A DNA stretch of 16,091 nucleotides from Bacillota bacterium (GTDB taxonomy: Bacteria > Bacillota > UBA994): NCBI GenBank assembly GCA_018725275.1, contig QLUC01000029.1, forward strand, positions 1 through 16,091. Reading direction: 5' to 3'. The notes under the pieces were generated by a model. It had not been told where the DNA came from. It saw only the letters and a program-made list of their open reading frames with translations, and ran no database searches. Of the stretch, positions 14,964 through 16,091 are shown piece by piece; position 1 is the stretch's first letter; every line of letters starts with the position of its first letter. Both the position numbers and the translations under genes were made by a program.

Positions 14964-15556
14964 AGTCGGTGCAAAATCAGCGACCAAGTCCGCCAAGCGG
15001 TCCAAAAGACGCGGGGGATAGTGCTCGGCTATCTTGGGCAGTTTGTGCGGGCCTGGTTTCACGCCTACTGTGACGGCATGACGAGCACAGCAGCCGATGG
15101 GCTAGCCTTTCGTGAGTTTCCAACCCCTATATAAAGAATGTCTCCGACATCTGTCCCGAATTTACGCCCCAAGAGGAGCGTGAATACCGCGTTACTTTTA
15201 CTCGAGCCGAAGTCATAGCTGCATTGCGGCAAATCGGTCAAACCCCCGGCGAGTTTCAGCGGATAGAAGTGCTGAAGAAAGACTCGGCAAATCGGGCGGT
15301 GTCCTTGCGCATAGGACGTGCTACCATTTCTGCCCCTGCCTTCCGCATTGCTATAGGTAGCACCCGGTTGCGCTCGACTAAGTGGAGCAAGGTGGATGTA
15401 GCGGACGGTAAATTCATCTTCGTGGGCAGTGGTTACGGCCATGGAGTGGGCATGTGTCAGTGGGGGGCGAAAGCGCGGGCGGAGCGCGGGGACAACCATA
15501 GGGCAATCGTCGAGCACTTCTTCCCAGGCGCTTCTTTATGGAAAATATGGGAGTAG
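14964..15556 (+). pseudogene. Frameshifted, 5'-truncated SpoIID/LytB-domain remnant
   Basis: Immediately after rqcP one frame (codons from 14964) reads SDQVRQAVQKTRGIVLGY, GQFVRAWFHAYCDGMTSTAA and GLAFREF. Near 15116-15121 the similarity moves to another frame reading NPYIKNVSDICPEF, EYRVTFTRAEVIAAL and then, to the TAG at 15554-15556, GYGHGVGMCQWGAKARAERG and VEHFFPG. Both parts fit consecutively to SpoIID/LytB proteins: the segment around AVxxTRGxVLxYxG, FHAxxGGxT, then the C-terminal GYGHGVGMSQWGAKA motif. SpoIID is a lytic transglycosylase needed for engulfment; its catalytic Glu lies in the N-terminal part, which is absent here along with any start codon. One frameshift plus the 5' truncation makes this non-functional. 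A 110-residue piece from ATG 15224 could still be translated, but lacks the catalytic half. It could be spoIID itself or one of its paralogues. Confidence 0.85.
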
Positions 15557-15563
15557 CGACGGG

Positions 15564-15586
15564 CCGGCCTAGTGCCGGTTTTTTTT
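15564..15586 (+). terminator. Terminator after SpoIID-like remnant
   Basis: A 5-bp GC stem CCGGC (15564-15568) / GCCGG (15574-15578) with loop CTAGT is followed by eight T residues. Short stem but excellent U-tract. It retains the expected 3' end of the decayed gene. Confidence 0.75.
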
Positions 15587-15591
15587 CGTGG

Positions 15592-15621
15592 TCATTTTTT
15601 TACTACGGAGGAATATACATT
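15592..15621 (+). promoter_or_regulatory. Candidate sigma-E promoter of yabPQ
   Basis: TCATTTT (15592-15598) matches six of seven positions of the sigma-E -35 consensus KMATATT. After 15 bases TATACATT (15614-15621) matches seven of eight positions of the -10 CATACAhT. yabP and yabQ are sigma-E genes in B. subtilis, made in the mother cell. The predicted start of transcription near 15628 rules out the TTG at 15620 as yabP start for this transcript. Confidence 0.55.
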
Positions 15622-15652
15622 GGGGAGAGCAGGACGGATGGGGGGAAGTACC

Positions 15653-15931
15653 ATGGAACAAAACCACAACCACAAAGTGGTCATCATAAACAGAGAACAG
15701 GTGGTTGTAGATGGGGTAGTGCATGTGGAGAAGTTTGACGCCCTTGAAATCATCCTCGAGACCGATCTAGGTCTAATGGCCCTAAGAGGAGAGGACATGC
15801 ACATTAAGCAGCTAAGTCTCGAGCAGGGCCAGCTGATGGTGGAAGGGGCCATCAGGAGCATTGACTACCTCGATGAGGGTGGCAAAACTTCTAAAGGCAA
15901 GGGATGGCTACAGCGGCTGTTTTTTAGCTAG
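15653..15931 (+). CDS. yabP: Sporulation protein YabP
   Basis: A 92-residue YabP-family protein, a small mother-cell sporulation protein linked to cortex or coat formation; its molecular role is not known. Family features are NREQVVVDGVVHVEKFD, ILETDLGLMALRGEDMHIK, LSLEQGQLMVEG and the basic C-terminus GWLQRLFFS. Three starts compete: TTG 15620 with the best ribosome site (GGAGG), ATG 15638, and ATG 15653 after GGGGGGAAG. I chose 15653 because homologues begin a few residues before this point and because the sigma-E-like -10 covers the TTG. It is followed 18 bases later by yabQ. It is intact, unlike the remnant just upstream. Confidence 0.88.
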   Translation: MEQNHNHKVVIINREQVVVDGVVHVEKFDALEIILETDLGLMALRGEDMHIKQLSLEQGQLMVEGAIRSIDYLDEGGKTSKGKGWLQRLFFS

Positions 15932-15949
15932 CAGCGAAAGGAGCTAGAT

Positions 15950-16091
15950 GTGTTAGTAGAGCAGGCGAACGATGTTTTCGAAGTGTTCTTCCTAGGACTG
16001 GCTCTCGGGGTGGTGGTTGATATCTATCGGGCGATGACTCAGTTGGGCAGGCCTAGCAAGGCGATACTTTTCCCTTTGGACATCGCCTTCT
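15950..16091 (+). CDS. yabQ: Spore cortex protein YabQ (partial, 5' end)
   Basis: The first 47 codons run off the window. GTG 15950 follows AAAGGAG at 15937-15943 with a six-base spacer. The product begins MLVEQANDVFEVFFLGLALG and continues VVVDIYRAMTQLGRPSKAI and LFPLDIAF. YabQ proteins are polytopic membrane proteins needed for cortex formation. This N-terminus shows the usual first hydrophobic helix followed by the D-x-YR motif and a second helix starting near LFPLDIAF. The position directly after yabP supports the call. An ATG at 15948 overlaps but hits a stop at its third codon. Confidence 0.85.
   Translation, partial: MLVEQANDVFEVFFLGLALGVVVDIYRAMTQLGRPSKAILFPLDIAF

Noticed and set aside
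15538..15738. 66-codon frame across the SpoIID-like end and yabP start
   Set aside because: It spans a terminator and a promoter-like region and runs out of frame through yabP, with no motif.
1..16091. CRISPR array, tRNA or rRNA genes, insertion sequence or phage genes
   Set aside because: No regularly spaced direct repeats, tRNA-like cloverleaf, rRNA segments, transposase motifs or terminal inverted repeats were seen; reading was by eye only.
1..16091. A previously undescribed multi-gene system
   Set aside because: Every intact gene belongs to a known family in a conserved order. The only unassigned functions are the NTP transferase, the FCD regulator and the stress protein, which do not form a convincing new system.

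Overview
The window is a chromosomal segment from a Bacillota (Firmicutes) bacterium of an endospore-forming lineage. The order ispE - purR - spoVG - glmU - prs - pth - fin-like - mfd - [spoVT remnant] - mazG/yabN - rqcP - yabP - yabQ matches the conserved Bacillus subtilis block. The extra genes (a FadR-type GntR regulator and an NTP transferase between ispE and purR, a membrane parvulin after mfd, hup before rqcP) and the decayed cyanophycin synthetase upstream look clostridial rather than bacillar. Strong Shine-Dalgarno sequences, frequent GTG/TTG starts and compact Rho-independent terminators fit this. The species cannot be named from the sequence.

Layout. Bases 1-453: degraded cyanophycin synthetase (cphA) remnant ending in a terminator hairpin. 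522-3634: tightly packed ispE, GntR regulator, NTP transferase and purR, closed by a hairpin that also faces the convergent minus-strand stress-protein gene (4209-3676). 4210-4394: divergent control region with a near-consensus sigma-H promoter for spoVG. 4395-7744: spoVG, glmU, prs and pth, with promoters before glmU and prs. 7807-7974: a small two-CXXC zinc protein in the fin position. 8049-12530: mfd and a membrane-anchored parvulin. 12581-12736: C-terminal remnant of spoVT. 12829-14956: mazG/yabN, hup and rqcP. 14964-15556: frameshifted, 5'-truncated SpoIID/LytB-domain remnant. 15592-16091: candidate sigma-E promoter, yabP and the start of yabQ.

How the genes work together. The block mixes core metabolism (isoprenoid IspE, UDP-GlcNAc GlmU, PRPP synthase), translation quality control (Pth, RqcP), DNA repair and structure (Mfd, HU), nucleotide sanitation (MazG), secretion folding (parvulin) and sporulation (SpoVG, YabP, YabQ, Fin-like). 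PurR senses PRPP, the product of Prs.

Main result. I see no novel multi-gene defence or biosynthetic system. The notable signal is gene decay inside an otherwise intact core block: three separate remnants (cphA, spoVT, a SpoIID-family gene) and a shortened fin-like gene, two or three of them sporulation-related, next to well-preserved sigma-H and candidate sigma-E promoters. This suggests a lineage that is remodelling or losing sporulation, or that keeps second copies elsewhere. Assembly error cannot be excluded for single-base lesions, but it does not explain the large deletions.
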